Positions 39,274-47,592 of a DNA stretch of 64,000 nucleotides are shown here, one piece after another (the stretch's first letter is position 1; every line of letters starts with the position of its first letter). The stretch comes from Coriobacteriia bacterium. GTDB taxonomy: Bacteria > Actinomycetota > Coriobacteriia > Anaerosomatales > JAAXUF01. The DNA lies in contig JAAXUF010000003.1 in assembly GCA_013336165.1 (NCBI GenBank), forward strand, positions 1-64,000. Reading direction: 5' to 3'. Under the pieces are notes generated by a model, which saw only the letters and a program-made list of their open reading frames with translations, had not been told where the DNA came from and did not search any database. A program made the position numbers and the translations under genes.

Positions 39274-40196
39274 CGACGCCACCTCTTACGCTGACGCTCG
39301 AGCACCATGTCGGCGGCAAGGTTGATCAGGAACGTGATGACGAACAGCACCAGACCCATCGTGAACAGCACTGAGTAGTGCTCTCCCCCACTCACGACCT
39401 CACCCATCTCCTGAGCAATCGTCCCCGTGAGCGTGCGCGCTGCCTCAAGCGGTGAAGAGATGATGAGGCCGGAGTTCCCGGCAAGCATGAGCACGACCAT
39501 TGTCTCGCCGATGGCCCGGCCCAAGCCCAGCATCACCGCCGCGAAGATACCCGAGGACGCCGAGGGAACGACAACCTTGTAGATCGTCTGCCACCTTGTG
39601 TTGCCCAGAGCGAGCGACCCCTGCCGCAGGTCCTTGGGTACGCTGTGCAGCGCGTCCTCGGAAATCGAGATGATGGTGGGCAGCGACATGATTCCCACGA
39701 CGAGGCCGGCCGTCAGCGCCATGAGCCCCGAGCTAACATGGAACGTCGTAGCCAGCAGCGGGGCCAGATACGCCAGCCCGAGCAGTCCCAACACGACCGA
39801 CGGAACGGCGACCATGAACTCCACGACCGACTTTGTGACCTCCTTGACCCAACCCGTGGCGAACTCGGACAGATAGATCGAGCCCGCAATGCCGATCGGA
39901 ACTGCGAGCAGAAGCGCGATGCCGGTCACCCACAGCGAGCCCACTATCGACGGCAGGAAGCCATACCTGGCAGGCTCAATCGTTGGATACCAGTCCGTGC
40001 CCGAGAGCATCTTCCACAAACCCACATCCCGGAGGGCCTGCGTTGCGTTCCATGCGAGAAATACAAAGATGGCCACGAGAACCGCAATGGCCACCCACCC
40101 ACACACCCATATTGAACGCCTGGCGATCGCATCGGCCGCCCGGTTGAAGGCCGGGCGGCCCTTGCGCGCCGTCTTCTGTGAAGACGGTACAGTCAT
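39270..40196 (-). CDS. pstC: Phosphate ABC transporter permease PstC
   Basis: 308 residues, six helices after a short basic N-terminus. The EAA loop is SEDALHSVPKDLRQGSLALGNTRW, and the VPSVVLGLLGL segment is typical of PstC. It follows pstS by 26 bases and overlaps pstA by four, so pstSCAB form one operon read leftward. Confidence 0.96.
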   Translation of the reverse strand: MTVPSSQKTARKGRPAFNRAADAIARRSIWVCGWVAIAVLVAIFVFLAWNATQALRDVGLWKMLSGTDWYPTIEPARYGFLPSIVGSLWVTGIALLLAVPIGIAGSIYLSEFATGWVKEVTKSVVEFMVAVPSVVLGLLGLAYLAPLLATTFHVSSGLMALTAGLVVGIMSLPTIISISEDALHSVPKDLRQGSLALGNTRWQTIYKVVVPSASSGIFAAVMLGLGRAIGETMVVLMLAGNSGLIISSPLEAARTLTGTIAQEMGEVVSGGEHYSVLFTMGLVLFVITFLINLAADMVLERQRKRWRR

Positions 40197-40222
40197 GTCA
40201 TTTTCCTTTTAGGGCCGGAGAG

Positions 40223-41107
40223 CTACTTCTTCAGGGGCACGAAACCTTGCTCGGCAACGATCTTCTGGCCCTCGGTGCCGAGGATCCAATCGATGTATGC
40301 CTTCATGACGCCCGTCGGCTGACCGTTGCTGATCATGTTCAGGTCACGACTCAGCGGATAGGTGCCGTTGAGCACCGTGTCTACTGAGGCAGTCACTCCC
40401 GCGCAGGTCAGAACCTTGATTGAGGAGTTGTCGTAGCCGAGGCCCACGTAACCGATCGCATCGGCGTTCTTGCTGACCTCGTCAACAATCGCCTGGTTGG
40501 ACTGGAGGTTGCGCATCGATTTTGCGTAGGTCTTGCCGCTGCCGATGATCTCGTCCTGGATGAAAGAGTACGTGCCCGAAGACGAGTCCCTGCCGAGAAG
40601 GACGATCGTCGCGTCCTTGCCGCCGACGTCCTTCCAGTTGGTGATCTCACCGCGGTAGATCTTGCCCAGCTGCTCCTTCGTGATGTCCTTCATCGTGTTC
40701 GCCGAGTTCACGATGATCGTGACAGCATCTTTCGCAACAACCGTGGTGACCGCGTTGAGACCGGCCGTCGTCGCCTGGGACTTCTCGGCATCTTTGAGCT
40801 TACGCGAAGCGTTGGCGAAGTCGACTGTCTTGTTCAAGAACGCCGCTATACCAACGCCGGAGCCGCCGCCCGCGACCGTCAGCACGACACCCGGGTTCTC
40901 GGTGTTGAACTTCTCGGCCCAGGCCTGTGCCATATTCACCATCGTGTCGGAGCCTGAGATCTTGATCGTGCCGGACAATGTCGACTTAGTCGATCCCGAC
41001 GTGTTCGTGTCTGTACTTGTGCTCTTCGAACTACAACCGCCTGCCGCGAGGGCACCGGTTGCGAGCATCGCCGCAAGCGATATCATCAACCACTTCCTGA
41101 GTTTCAC
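40223..41107 (-). CDS. pstS: Phosphate-binding lipoprotein PstS
   Basis: 294 residues. The GTG at 41107 has AAGGAGG eight bases upstream; an ATG two codons earlier is too close to that site. A signal peptide ends in ALAAGGC with a lipobox cysteine, then a Ser/Thr-rich linker. The phosphate loops are visible: ISGSDTM, GGGSGVG, and RDSSSGT. Captures phosphate outside the membrane for PstCAB. A Pho box sits upstream. Confidence 0.94.
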   Translation of the reverse strand: MKLRKWLMISLAAMLATGALAAGGCSSKSTSTDTNTSGSTKSTLSGTIKISGSDTMVNMAQAWAEKFNTENPGVVLTVAGGGSGVGIAAFLNKTVDFANASRKLKDAEKSQATTAGLNAVTTVVAKDAVTIIVNSANTMKDITKEQLGKIYRGEITNWKDVGGKDATIVLLGRDSSSGTYSFIQDEIIGSGKTYAKSMRNLQSNQAIVDEVSKNADAIGYVGLGYDNSSIKVLTCAGVTASVDTVLNGTYPLSRDLNMISNGQPTGVMKAYIDWILGTEGQKIVAEQGFVPLKK

Positions 41108-41225
41108 CAGCATCTCCTCCTTGTGTGTGTACATCATTCGCACGCTCTTTTCCGAGCCCGCTACGAGCATGCTAAGAGGAAGCCTCCTGGAGTTGGTTGC
41201 ATCGTCGTTAACTCCGGAACATATA

Positions 41226-41242
41226 TGTAAAACAAATGTGAA
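41226..41242 (-). promoter_or_regulatory. Pho box upstream of pstS
   Basis: On the minus strand TTCACA-TTTGT-TTTACA: two half-sites with an 11-base period, matching the TT(A/C/T)ACA-N5 direct repeat bound by PhoP in Gram-positive bacteria. It lies 119 bases before the pstS start and 76 before the divergent phoP start, so it may control both. Confidence 0.6.
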
Positions 41243-41317
41243 TTGCACTGCGTACGAGACTCTCGCATGGCATGATGCTCGCGAGACATGTGTTCCCGCG
41301 AGTAAGCAGGAGGAAAC

Positions 41318-42043
41318 GTGGCAACCTTGCTCGTTGTCGAAGACGATCCGATCATTCGTCAGACAGTTCAGTACTCCCTGAAACGTGCAGGGTTCACCGT
41401 CCATGCGGTCAGCGACGGCGGCGAGGCCCTGGAAGCTGCCGCGCGCATCCAGCCCGACTTGATTCTTCTGGATCTCATGTTGCCGGGTATGGACGGCTAT
41501 GAAATCGCTGAGCGTCTCCGGCGAACCGACAAAGAGACCGCCATCATCATGGTGACAGCGCTCGACACCGAGCGTGACAAGGTGCGCGGCCTAGACGTCG
41601 GCGCCGACGACTACATAACCAAACCCTTCTCGACCGAGGAGCTCCTTGCCCGCGTCCGCGCCAATCTGAGGCGGGTTCGTGCCAAGGAGGCCCTCGCCGG
41701 CGATCGGCTCATCGAAGTGGGCGACCTCACGATCGACCCAAAGAGTTTCCGGGTTTCGGTGCGCGGCACTCAACCTCGCCTGCGCCTGAAAGAGTTCCAG
41801 CTTCTGCTCGCACTGGCGCAGCGTCCCGGCCAGCTCTCCACGCGCCAGTTCCTTGCCGAGGAAGTGTGGGGCTACGAGCATCTCGCCTCTTCCAGAACCA
41901 TCGACGTTCACGTGAGACGCTTGAGGCAGGCCATTGAGGACCCGTCGGACTACATCTACATCCACACGGTTCACGGAATGGGGTACCGCTTCGAACCGAT
42001 CCTCAAGTCCGACCTTGAGCCGAACGGCGGGGTGCGCAGATGA
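41318..42043 (+). CDS. phoP: OmpR/PhoB-family response regulator
   Basis: 241 residues from a GTG with AGGAGG five bases upstream. Receiver domain with acidic pocket VVEDD, phospho-acceptor D52 in LLDLMLPG, T in MVTAL and K in ITKPF. The C-terminal winged helix has LRLKEFQLLLAL, TRQFLAEEVWGYE and SRTIDVHVRRLRQAIE. Its position divergent from pstSCAB with a Pho box between makes phosphate control the likely role. Overlaps the kinase gene by four bases. Confidence 0.9.
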   Translation: MATLLVVEDDPIIRQTVQYSLKRAGFTVHAVSDGGEALEAAARIQPDLILLDLMLPGMDGYEIAERLRRTDKETAIIMVTALDTERDKVRGLDVGADDYITKPFSTEELLARVRANLRRVRAKEALAGDRLIEVGDLTIDPKSFRVSVRGTQPRLRLKEFQLLLALAQRPGQLSTRQFLAEEVWGYEHLASSRTIDVHVRRLRQAIEDPSDYIYIHTVHGMGYRFEPILKSDLEPNGGVRR

Positions 42044-43800
42044 AACGCCCCGAGTACATGCGGGGTTCGTACCGTGCCCGATTGGTCCTCGGCTACATTC
42101 TGGTCGCAACTGTTCTTGCCGCAGCTTGGATCTGGTCAATGTACGGCCCACTGAACACCGCAGTCGTCAACCAGGAGGAACGCAACCTCACGCAGACAGC
42201 ACGCGCCGCAGCACTCTACGCCAACGCGTCAACGGAGCCGATCGGCGATGTCGCCAAGCGCCTCGTCGCCAATTCCGACCTTCGGCTCACTGTTGTCTCG
42301 GCGGACGGAACGGTGCTCGCCGACACCAACAACGACGCCTCGACTATGGAGAACCACCTGTCACGCCCCGAGATAGCGGCGGCGCTCAAAGGCGAGGTCG
42401 GCATCTCAAGGCGCGTTTCAAGCACGGAGGACAAACGGGAGATCTACGTCGCGGTACCGGCAACCATCGCCGGAAAGCCGGCGGCTCTGCGCATTTCTCG
42501 GCCTCTCACCGACGTTGAGCAGATTGCGAACACGTCCAGAAGTATCGGCTTGGGGCTGCTGCTTGCCGCCTTGGCGATCGTGGCAGGAATCGCGACCTGG
42601 GCGAGCGGTGCTGCCGCGCTCCCGATCCGCGACCTCTCGGCGATCGCGAAGCGCATGGCCTCAGGCGACCTGCACTCGCGGGTGCCGGAGGTGCCGGCCG
42701 ACCTCAAGGCGCTCGCAGACGCGCTCGAGACGCTTCAGCATCAGATGCGCGACCGGATCGATGCCCTTGAAGGCGAGCAGAAGACGCTGCGCGCAGCCCT
42801 CGACGGCCTCACCGACGCCGTCTTCCTGTTGGACGGCACCGCTATCCACTACGCGAACCGGGCTGCCGGCCGGATCTTTCGCGCGGCCACGGGCGATCGG
42901 CGAGAGGTGCCGCTCGCCCGGTCCGGACTCCCCGAGTCGCTGGTGGCCGCCATTCTCGGCCCGCTCGGCGAGCGGCGGCACGTCGCCGTCGACCTCGATC
43001 CGGATCCGTTTGGGAGGACGCTGCGCCTCCTCGTCGTCCCGCTCGACGCCGCCGAGAACGGACGCACTCTCGTGGTCGTCACCGACATCACCGAGCGCGC
43101 CAGGCTCGACCGCATGCGCCGCGATTTCGTCGCCAACGCGAGCCACGAGCTCAAGACGCCGGTTGCCGGCATTCAGTTGCTGGCCGAATCCGCCGAGACC
43201 GCTGCCGAGGACGGCGACGCCGAGCAGTCGTTCGCCTTCACGCGCCAGATCGAGGCCGAAGCCGCGCGCCTGAAGCGCCTCGTGGGCGACCTGCTCGACC
43301 TCTCCCGTCTTGAGTCGATCCCCTCGCCTGATGCGGTGACTGACGTCAGGCAGGCTCTCGACAACGCTCTTGTCGGGCACCGCACGGCCGCCGGCCGCAA
43401 GGGCCTCACGCTCAGCGCGGACCTCTCGGCGGTGCGCGGCATCGACGTATTCGCCGCTGCCGCCGAGCCCACGGATGTAGCCATAGTTCTCGACAACCTG
43501 ATCGACAACGCGATCGCCTACACCGCCGAGGGTTCCGTACGAGTCTCGGTTGAGGCAACCCCTTCCGAGGTTCGCCTGCTCGTGACCGACACCGGCCCCG
43601 GCATCGAATCCGAACACCTCCCCCGCATCTTCGAGCGCTTCTACCGCATTGACCGTGCTCGCAGCCGGGAGAGCGGCGGCACCGGCCTGGGCCTCGCGCT
43701 CGTGCGTCATGTCGCCGAGAGAAGCGGAGGCTCCGTCACCGTGAGCTCCGAGGTCGGCGTGGGCACGACGTTCACCGTGACGCTGCCGAGAGCACAGTAG
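42040..43800 (+). CDS. phoR: PhoR-type sensor histidine kinase
   Basis: 586 residues. Helix 1 (about 14-33), an extracytoplasmic sensor of about 130 residues, helix 2 (about 168-187), HAMP (about 190-240), a PAS-like domain (about 250-350), HisKA with H369 in NASHELKTPVAG, and HATPase_c with LIDNAIAYT, DTGPGI, RFYRIDRARSRESGGTGLGL. This is the normal PhoR/ResE layout. Partner of the preceding regulator by ATGA overlap. Confidence 0.9.
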   Translation: MKRPEYMRGSYRARLVLGYILVATVLAAAWIWSMYGPLNTAVVNQEERNLTQTARAAALYANASTEPIGDVAKRLVANSDLRLTVVSADGTVLADTNNDASTMENHLSRPEIAAALKGEVGISRRVSSTEDKREIYVAVPATIAGKPAALRISRPLTDVEQIANTSRSIGLGLLLAALAIVAGIATWASGAAALPIRDLSAIAKRMASGDLHSRVPEVPADLKALADALETLQHQMRDRIDALEGEQKTLRAALDGLTDAVFLLDGTAIHYANRAAGRIFRAATGDRREVPLARSGLPESLVAAILGPLGERRHVAVDLDPDPFGRTLRLLVVPLDAAENGRTLVVVTDITERARLDRMRRDFVANASHELKTPVAGIQLLAESAETAAEDGDAEQSFAFTRQIEAEAARLKRLVGDLLDLSRLESIPSPDAVTDVRQALDNALVGHRTAAGRKGLTLSADLSAVRGIDVFAAAAEPTDVAIVLDNLIDNAIAYTAEGSVRVSVEATPSEVRLLVTDTGPGIESEHLPRIFERFYRIDRARSRESGGTGLGLALVRHVAERSGGSVTVSSEVGVGTTFTVTLPRAQ

Positions 43801-43885
43801 GCAGCTTTGAGTTCGAAGAGCGCGTGGCTCAAACCCATGCCACCTGCTAGGATGCCTAGCGGGCGTTTTGGAGGATGCGAGTACC

Positions 43886-44578
43886 GTGCAGGATGACCTG
43901 AGAGACAACAGAGCGGAAGAACGCGCGATGCGGCGACGCAGGCGCGCACGCCGCGACAGGTGGATCGCAAGCGCTATCGCCGTTGTCGGCGTGCTTGTTG
44001 TCGTGGGCGCGATCGCTGGCGTGGTTCACCTAGTCTCGCCGGCACGCGCCGAGAACACTTCGGCGGACAGCAGTGCGGCTTCAGCCTCCGTCGCAGCAAC
44101 GTCATCCCCGGCATCGGCGGTGGCCACGGCATCCGTGCCGGCTTCAACCCCGCCTGTCGCGACGCCGCCGGCCGAGACCCCCAAACCCGCTGCGACGTAC
44201 AAAACCGACGGTAAGCGGACGATCGTCGTCTACCGGAGCCGCCAGGAGATCACGCTCTTCGCCGAGGACGGCAACGAGGTCGCTACCTACCTCTGCTCGA
44301 CGGGCGAGTACTACCCGGTACCCGGAACATACAGCGTGTCCGATCACCAGCAGGCCTCATACGAAGCTGACCTGCGGTTCTACTACTTCACGATCTTCGC
44401 CAAATCGGAGAAGGGCAACAACATCGGCTTCCACTCGGTTCCGATCGATGCTGCAGGAGTCTCCGTCGGCGGGCTGGGCCAGCCGGTTTCGCATGGCTGC
44501 GTGAGGATCGCGTACGACAATGCAAAACTGGTGTACAGCTGGGCGGCCGTGGGAACCAGGGTCGTAGTGGTCAAGTAG
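43886..44578 (+). CDS. L,D-transpeptidase (YkuD domain), membrane-anchored
   Basis: 230 residues from the GTG at 43886; GGAGG lies 11 bases upstream. An Arg-rich cytoplasmic start (MRRRRRARRDRW), one membrane helix (about 28-48), an Ala/Ser/Pro linker, then the YkuD domain (about 110-230) with the catalytic motif SHGCVRI. It crosslinks peptidoglycan stem peptides 3-3 or attaches wall proteins. The last base is ten bases before the decayed PAP2 fragment. Confidence 0.9.
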   Translation: MQDDLRDNRAEERAMRRRRRARRDRWIASAIAVVGVLVVVGAIAGVVHLVSPARAENTSADSSAASASVAATSSPASAVATASVPASTPPVATPPAETPKPAATYKTDGKRTIVVYRSRQEITLFAEDGNEVATYLCSTGEYYPVPGTYSVSDHQQASYEADLRFYYFTIFAKSEKGNNIGFHSVPIDAAGVSVGGLGQPVSHGCVRIAYDNAKLVYSWAAVGTRVVVVK

Positions 44579-44587
44579 GAGCGATCC

Positions 44588-44703
44588 TACCTGCGCCGCC
44601 AGCTCACATACGCCCTAGCGCGATCACGACCGTTACAGCCAACGCTTCAGCACGCGAGGCTATCCGCGCTTGACCGCATAGCCGACCGGTGCCCGAATAT
44701 GCT
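44588..44703 (-). pseudogene. Decayed 3' fragment of a PAP2 phosphatase gene
   Basis: CCTGCGCCGCCAGCTCACAT and the following six bases (44589-44614) match the PAP2 3' end at 49194-49219 with two mismatches in 26. Then, after loss of about 100 bases, 44619-44703 lines up with 49317-49404, including identical CTTGACCGCATA. It has the same orientation as the intact gene. No reading frame survives. Confidence 0.75.
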
Positions 44704-44710
44704 GCAAGGC

Positions 44711-44747
44711 AAGAGAAGAGCAGCGGCCCAGAAGCCCGAACCGCTGC
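44711..44747 (-). terminator. Probable terminator of the reductase operon
   Basis: GCAGCGG (44720-44726) pairs with CCGCTGC (44741-44747) around a 14-base loop. Read on the minus strand it is followed by TCTTCTCTTG. It lies 30 bases past the cytochrome stop. Confidence 0.55.
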
Positions 44748-44777
44748 CTCACTGCTCTATCGATCGAGAACCGACTC

Positions 44778-45341
44778 TCAGTTGTCCGGATTCTTCCAAC
44801 CCTCTGGGAGTTCCCAGCTGTGACAGCTGTTGCAGAAGAGAGTCGAAGTGCCGTGCATACTGTGGCATTCGTAGCAGTTCATCACCCCTTGGTGCGAACT
44901 GTGGGGGTTGGCATTCTCACCGCCGCCGTAGTCTCCAGTGGCCTTTGTGACGTCATCATAGTTGTGGCAACCTTCCTGAAGACAGAATTTAGGGGTGGCA
45001 AACTTGCGCCCCTCAAGCGGATCGTTGAAGTTGCCGGTCACCCACTTGCCGGCCTCGGCAAGTTGCTCCGAAAGCGCGGGTTCGTGGCAGTCGAGACATG
45101 AGACCCCATTGTCTGCATGCGCGGTGATAAGGAGCTTGCCGTCATTGCCGTAATAGCCATTCACATACGCGTTCATCGGTGAATGGCATATGGCGTTGCA
45201 GAAGCTCGGCTTGCTGTGAAGGTAGAAGAACCCGCCGACAAGGGCAACGACTACTATGATAATGATGCCCAGCGTGATCCAGAGTCTCTTTCGGGACTTC
45301 TTGAACTTCACGGAGCCCATTAGGGCTTCGGTGTCTGACAT
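44778..45341 (-). CDS. Membrane-anchored multiheme cytochrome c, NapC/NrfH-like
   Basis: 187 residues: a basic cytoplasmic start, one membrane helix (about 21-42), then an exported domain with five potential heme sites. CLDCH (82-86), CYECH (156-160) and CNSCH (170-174) are standard. CNAICH (48-53, CX3CH) and CLQEGCH (120-126, CX4CH) are atypical. Quinol-oxidising NrfH/NapC relatives pass electrons from menaquinol to a periplasmic reductase. The only candidate acceptor is the flavoprotein gene upstream in the same operon (68-base gap). Confidence 0.88.
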   Translation of the reverse strand: MSDTEALMGSVKFKKSRKRLWITLGIIIIVVVALVGGFFYLHSKPSFCNAICHSPMNAYVNGYYGNDGKLLITAHADNGVSCLDCHEPALSEQLAEAGKWVTGNFNDPLEGRKFATPKFCLQEGCHNYDDVTKATGDYGGGENANPHSSHQGVMNCYECHSMHGTSTLFCNSCHSWELPEGWKNPDN

Positions 45342-45409
45342 CTACGACTCACTTCCTGTGGCATTCACGGAGTGGCGATTCTAACAGTCTGCTTGCCATG
45401 CGACGTCAG

Positions 45410-47119
45410 CTATTTAGGCTCATTTCCGAGCAGTTGTTTGAGGGGATTCGCGGTAGTACGATCGGCCAGAGGCCCATCGTATTCCTTGTCGCCATACCAG
45501 TTTTTGGCAACCGTCCCACCGAGAAGGTTTGCTACGGCATGACGAGCGGCCACGCTTCCGCTCCATAGAGCCACGGCCTGAGATGTGCCGGTGCTGTATA
45601 CCTCAACGTTGAAACCGTGGACGCTGATGCCTCCAGCGTACAAGCCTTCGATGGGGGTGAAGAACGGATCACAGACACGGCAGGACTCGTCGATACGGAT
45701 TCCTCCGTTGGTCTGAATAATGCCGGAGAAGATCCTGAATCCGTAGTAGGGGCCGTCACCGAGAGAAACCATGTATTTTGCGGTCTTGCCGAGAACAGAG
45801 TCGCCGGTACCAGCTGTCACGTTCGCTTCATAGGCCTTGATAGTGTTCACGAACGTATCACTAGGCACTCCCATCGCTTGCGCAAGCCCCTCAAGAGTTG
45901 GCGCAGTGAAGACGTATTTATTGTCCTTGTACTTCGCCAGATCACTGTCGAGACTGGTAGGTGTCTTGTAGTAGTAGTACCAGAGCGCGTCTGACCCCTT
46001 TGTCTCGAAGTACTTCTTCAGATTCTGTCCGAATATCGAGAAGCAATAGCCTTCTGTCTCGATGGCTTTGCCAGCCGGGATGAAGGGATACACAGAAGTC
46101 GCCTCTTCATTCACAAATCGCTCACCACGCTGATTCACCCAGACGTTCGTTGGCTGCAGGGCCACGGCGACTCCTAGCGGCGAGGAAAAAGAAAATCCCT
46201 TCACATTGTGGAACATGCCCGTGGGATAAACGCCCTTGCACATGCCATGAGCGGTCTGCTCAACCATAAGATGACCGTCGCCATCCTGACCGGCACCGAG
46301 CCCGAGGCACTTCTGCTGCACATCTTCGCCCGTGTAGTATGAGAGCAGGTCCAAGTTGGTTCCCATGCCGGCCGTGGCCAACAGGACAGCTTTTGCGTTG
46401 ATGTTCTTGTACGCGCCAGAGACAACGTCGAGAGCTTGCACGCCAGTGCACTTGTGATCACTGGCCAACAGAAGTGCGGTCGCTCGGGTGTTCAAGCGAA
46501 TTTCGACATTAGCGTAGGCTGAGTCGGACTTGATCTGGCTGGTGAGTTTCGCCATCGATTTGGCACCGTTGCGAGTCTCATAGTACATATGGGTTTCGTC
46601 GAGAAGAACGCCGTGTTTGGTGAAGAGCCATGCCGAGTTCTTGGCTGCATCGAGGTACAGATTGACCAACAGTGCCGGATCCTTCAGATACGTGCTAGCC
46701 TTGAACATGTCAAGAGCCTTCTGCCTAGCGGCCGCATAGGTTGTTGCACGAGCCGGCGCGTTGATCTCCGCAAAATTGCTGTTCCCGCCAGTAGCGGAAA
46801 GCTTCTCGAGCAAGAGTATCTTCGCCTTCGGCATCTGTTCTGCTGCGATCATCGAGGCCGTGAGACCAGTCAAACCCGCCCCCACAACCACGAAGTCGAA
46901 CGTTTCTTGAACAGACGTGTTCTGTACGATTCCTATCTTTGCGGAGTTCTCATAGGTGGTGTATTTAGTTCCTTTTGCAGTCCCAGTATCCTGCGCTCCC
47001 TGACTTTGAGAAGTGCACCCTGCCGCAGCGACTCCCATGGCCATAGAGGTCAACGCTGCGCCTTTTAGAAATGCCCTTCTCGTCAGCGTCCTTGGACCTT
47101 GTTCTGAAACAGTAATCAT
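45410..47119 (-). CDS. Tat-exported FAD-dependent reductase of the fumarate reductase/flavocytochrome family
   Basis: 569 residues. The Tat signal TRRAFLKGAA is followed by a hydrophobic stretch and AAAGC, a possible lipobox (C35). FAD binding starts at VVVGAGLTGLTAS; the C-terminal segment GLYAGGISVHGFNVEVYSTG is the second FAD contact. In fumarate reductases the equivalents of IIQTNGG and HGFNV read HHTMGG and HGANR; the substrate-binding His and Arg are missing, so fumarate is unlikely. It probably reduces another organic acceptor outside the cell with electrons from the cytochrome downstream. Confidence 0.86.
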   Translation of the reverse strand: MITVSEQGPRTLTRRAFLKGAALTSMAMGVAAAGCTSQSQGAQDTGTAKGTKYTTYENSAKIGIVQNTSVQETFDFVVVGAGLTGLTASMIAAEQMPKAKILLLEKLSATGGNSNFAEINAPARATTYAAARQKALDMFKASTYLKDPALLVNLYLDAAKNSAWLFTKHGVLLDETHMYYETRNGAKSMAKLTSQIKSDSAYANVEIRLNTRATALLLASDHKCTGVQALDVVSGAYKNINAKAVLLATAGMGTNLDLLSYYTGEDVQQKCLGLGAGQDGDGHLMVEQTAHGMCKGVYPTGMFHNVKGFSFSSPLGVAVALQPTNVWVNQRGERFVNEEATSVYPFIPAGKAIETEGYCFSIFGQNLKKYFETKGSDALWYYYYKTPTSLDSDLAKYKDNKYVFTAPTLEGLAQAMGVPSDTFVNTIKAYEANVTAGTGDSVLGKTAKYMVSLGDGPYYGFRIFSGIIQTNGGIRIDESCRVCDPFFTPIEGLYAGGISVHGFNVEVYSTGTSQAVALWSGSVAARHAVANLLGGTVAKNWYGDKEYDGPLADRTTANPLKQLLGNEPK

Positions 47120-47592
47120 TGAAATCCCTTCCTCCCTTAGAGCTCAGTGTCTTCTTTCCCTCATAACGAGTCTAGAAGGGGAGGCAAAACGGCGGTATCA
47201 CTCGCCGCGGATGAATCCATGTGCGGCTTCTTGTATTCGCATCACCCGTGGCGTGTGATAGTCGGTAAGTAGACCCTTTGCATACGCACCGAGTGGAGTC
47301 TCGGCAGAAAGCCTCAACTGACTAGCCGTGCGGCATGGAAGGAAAAGCCAAGCACGACTGGGATGTGCCGCCCCTGAGGCTCTTTCGACTTCAGGAAGGC
47401 CAAGGGGCACCGCTCCCCGCCTTTGGGCTTGTCTCCGTCGCTGCATCCACCTCACCGAAGCACCGGCGTGCGGTTCTCGTGACTCGATCTCCTAGTGTTA
47501 TGATGCCAACTGACTGTGAGCCTCATGGGATGGCTCTCTTTCGCTTCGGGGGTTCGTATTGCCAAACGACTGTCCTTGGGAAGTGACTCGTC
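47120..47592. other. Intergenic control region between reductase operon and LuxR gene
   Basis: 473 bases without a convincing gene. It must hold divergent promoters. The reductase has GGGAGG about 12 bases before its ATG. A TATGAT near 47498 could be a -10 for the regulator. No clear operator palindrome was found. Confidence 0.6.

Noticed and set aside
45410-47119. Plain fumarate reductase annotation
   Set aside because: The His and Arg needed to bind fumarate are replaced in both expected segments.
47198-47586. Two open frames of about 85 codons in the reductase-LuxR spacer
   Set aside because: Basic, low-complexity products, overlapping on opposite strands, no ribosome sites.
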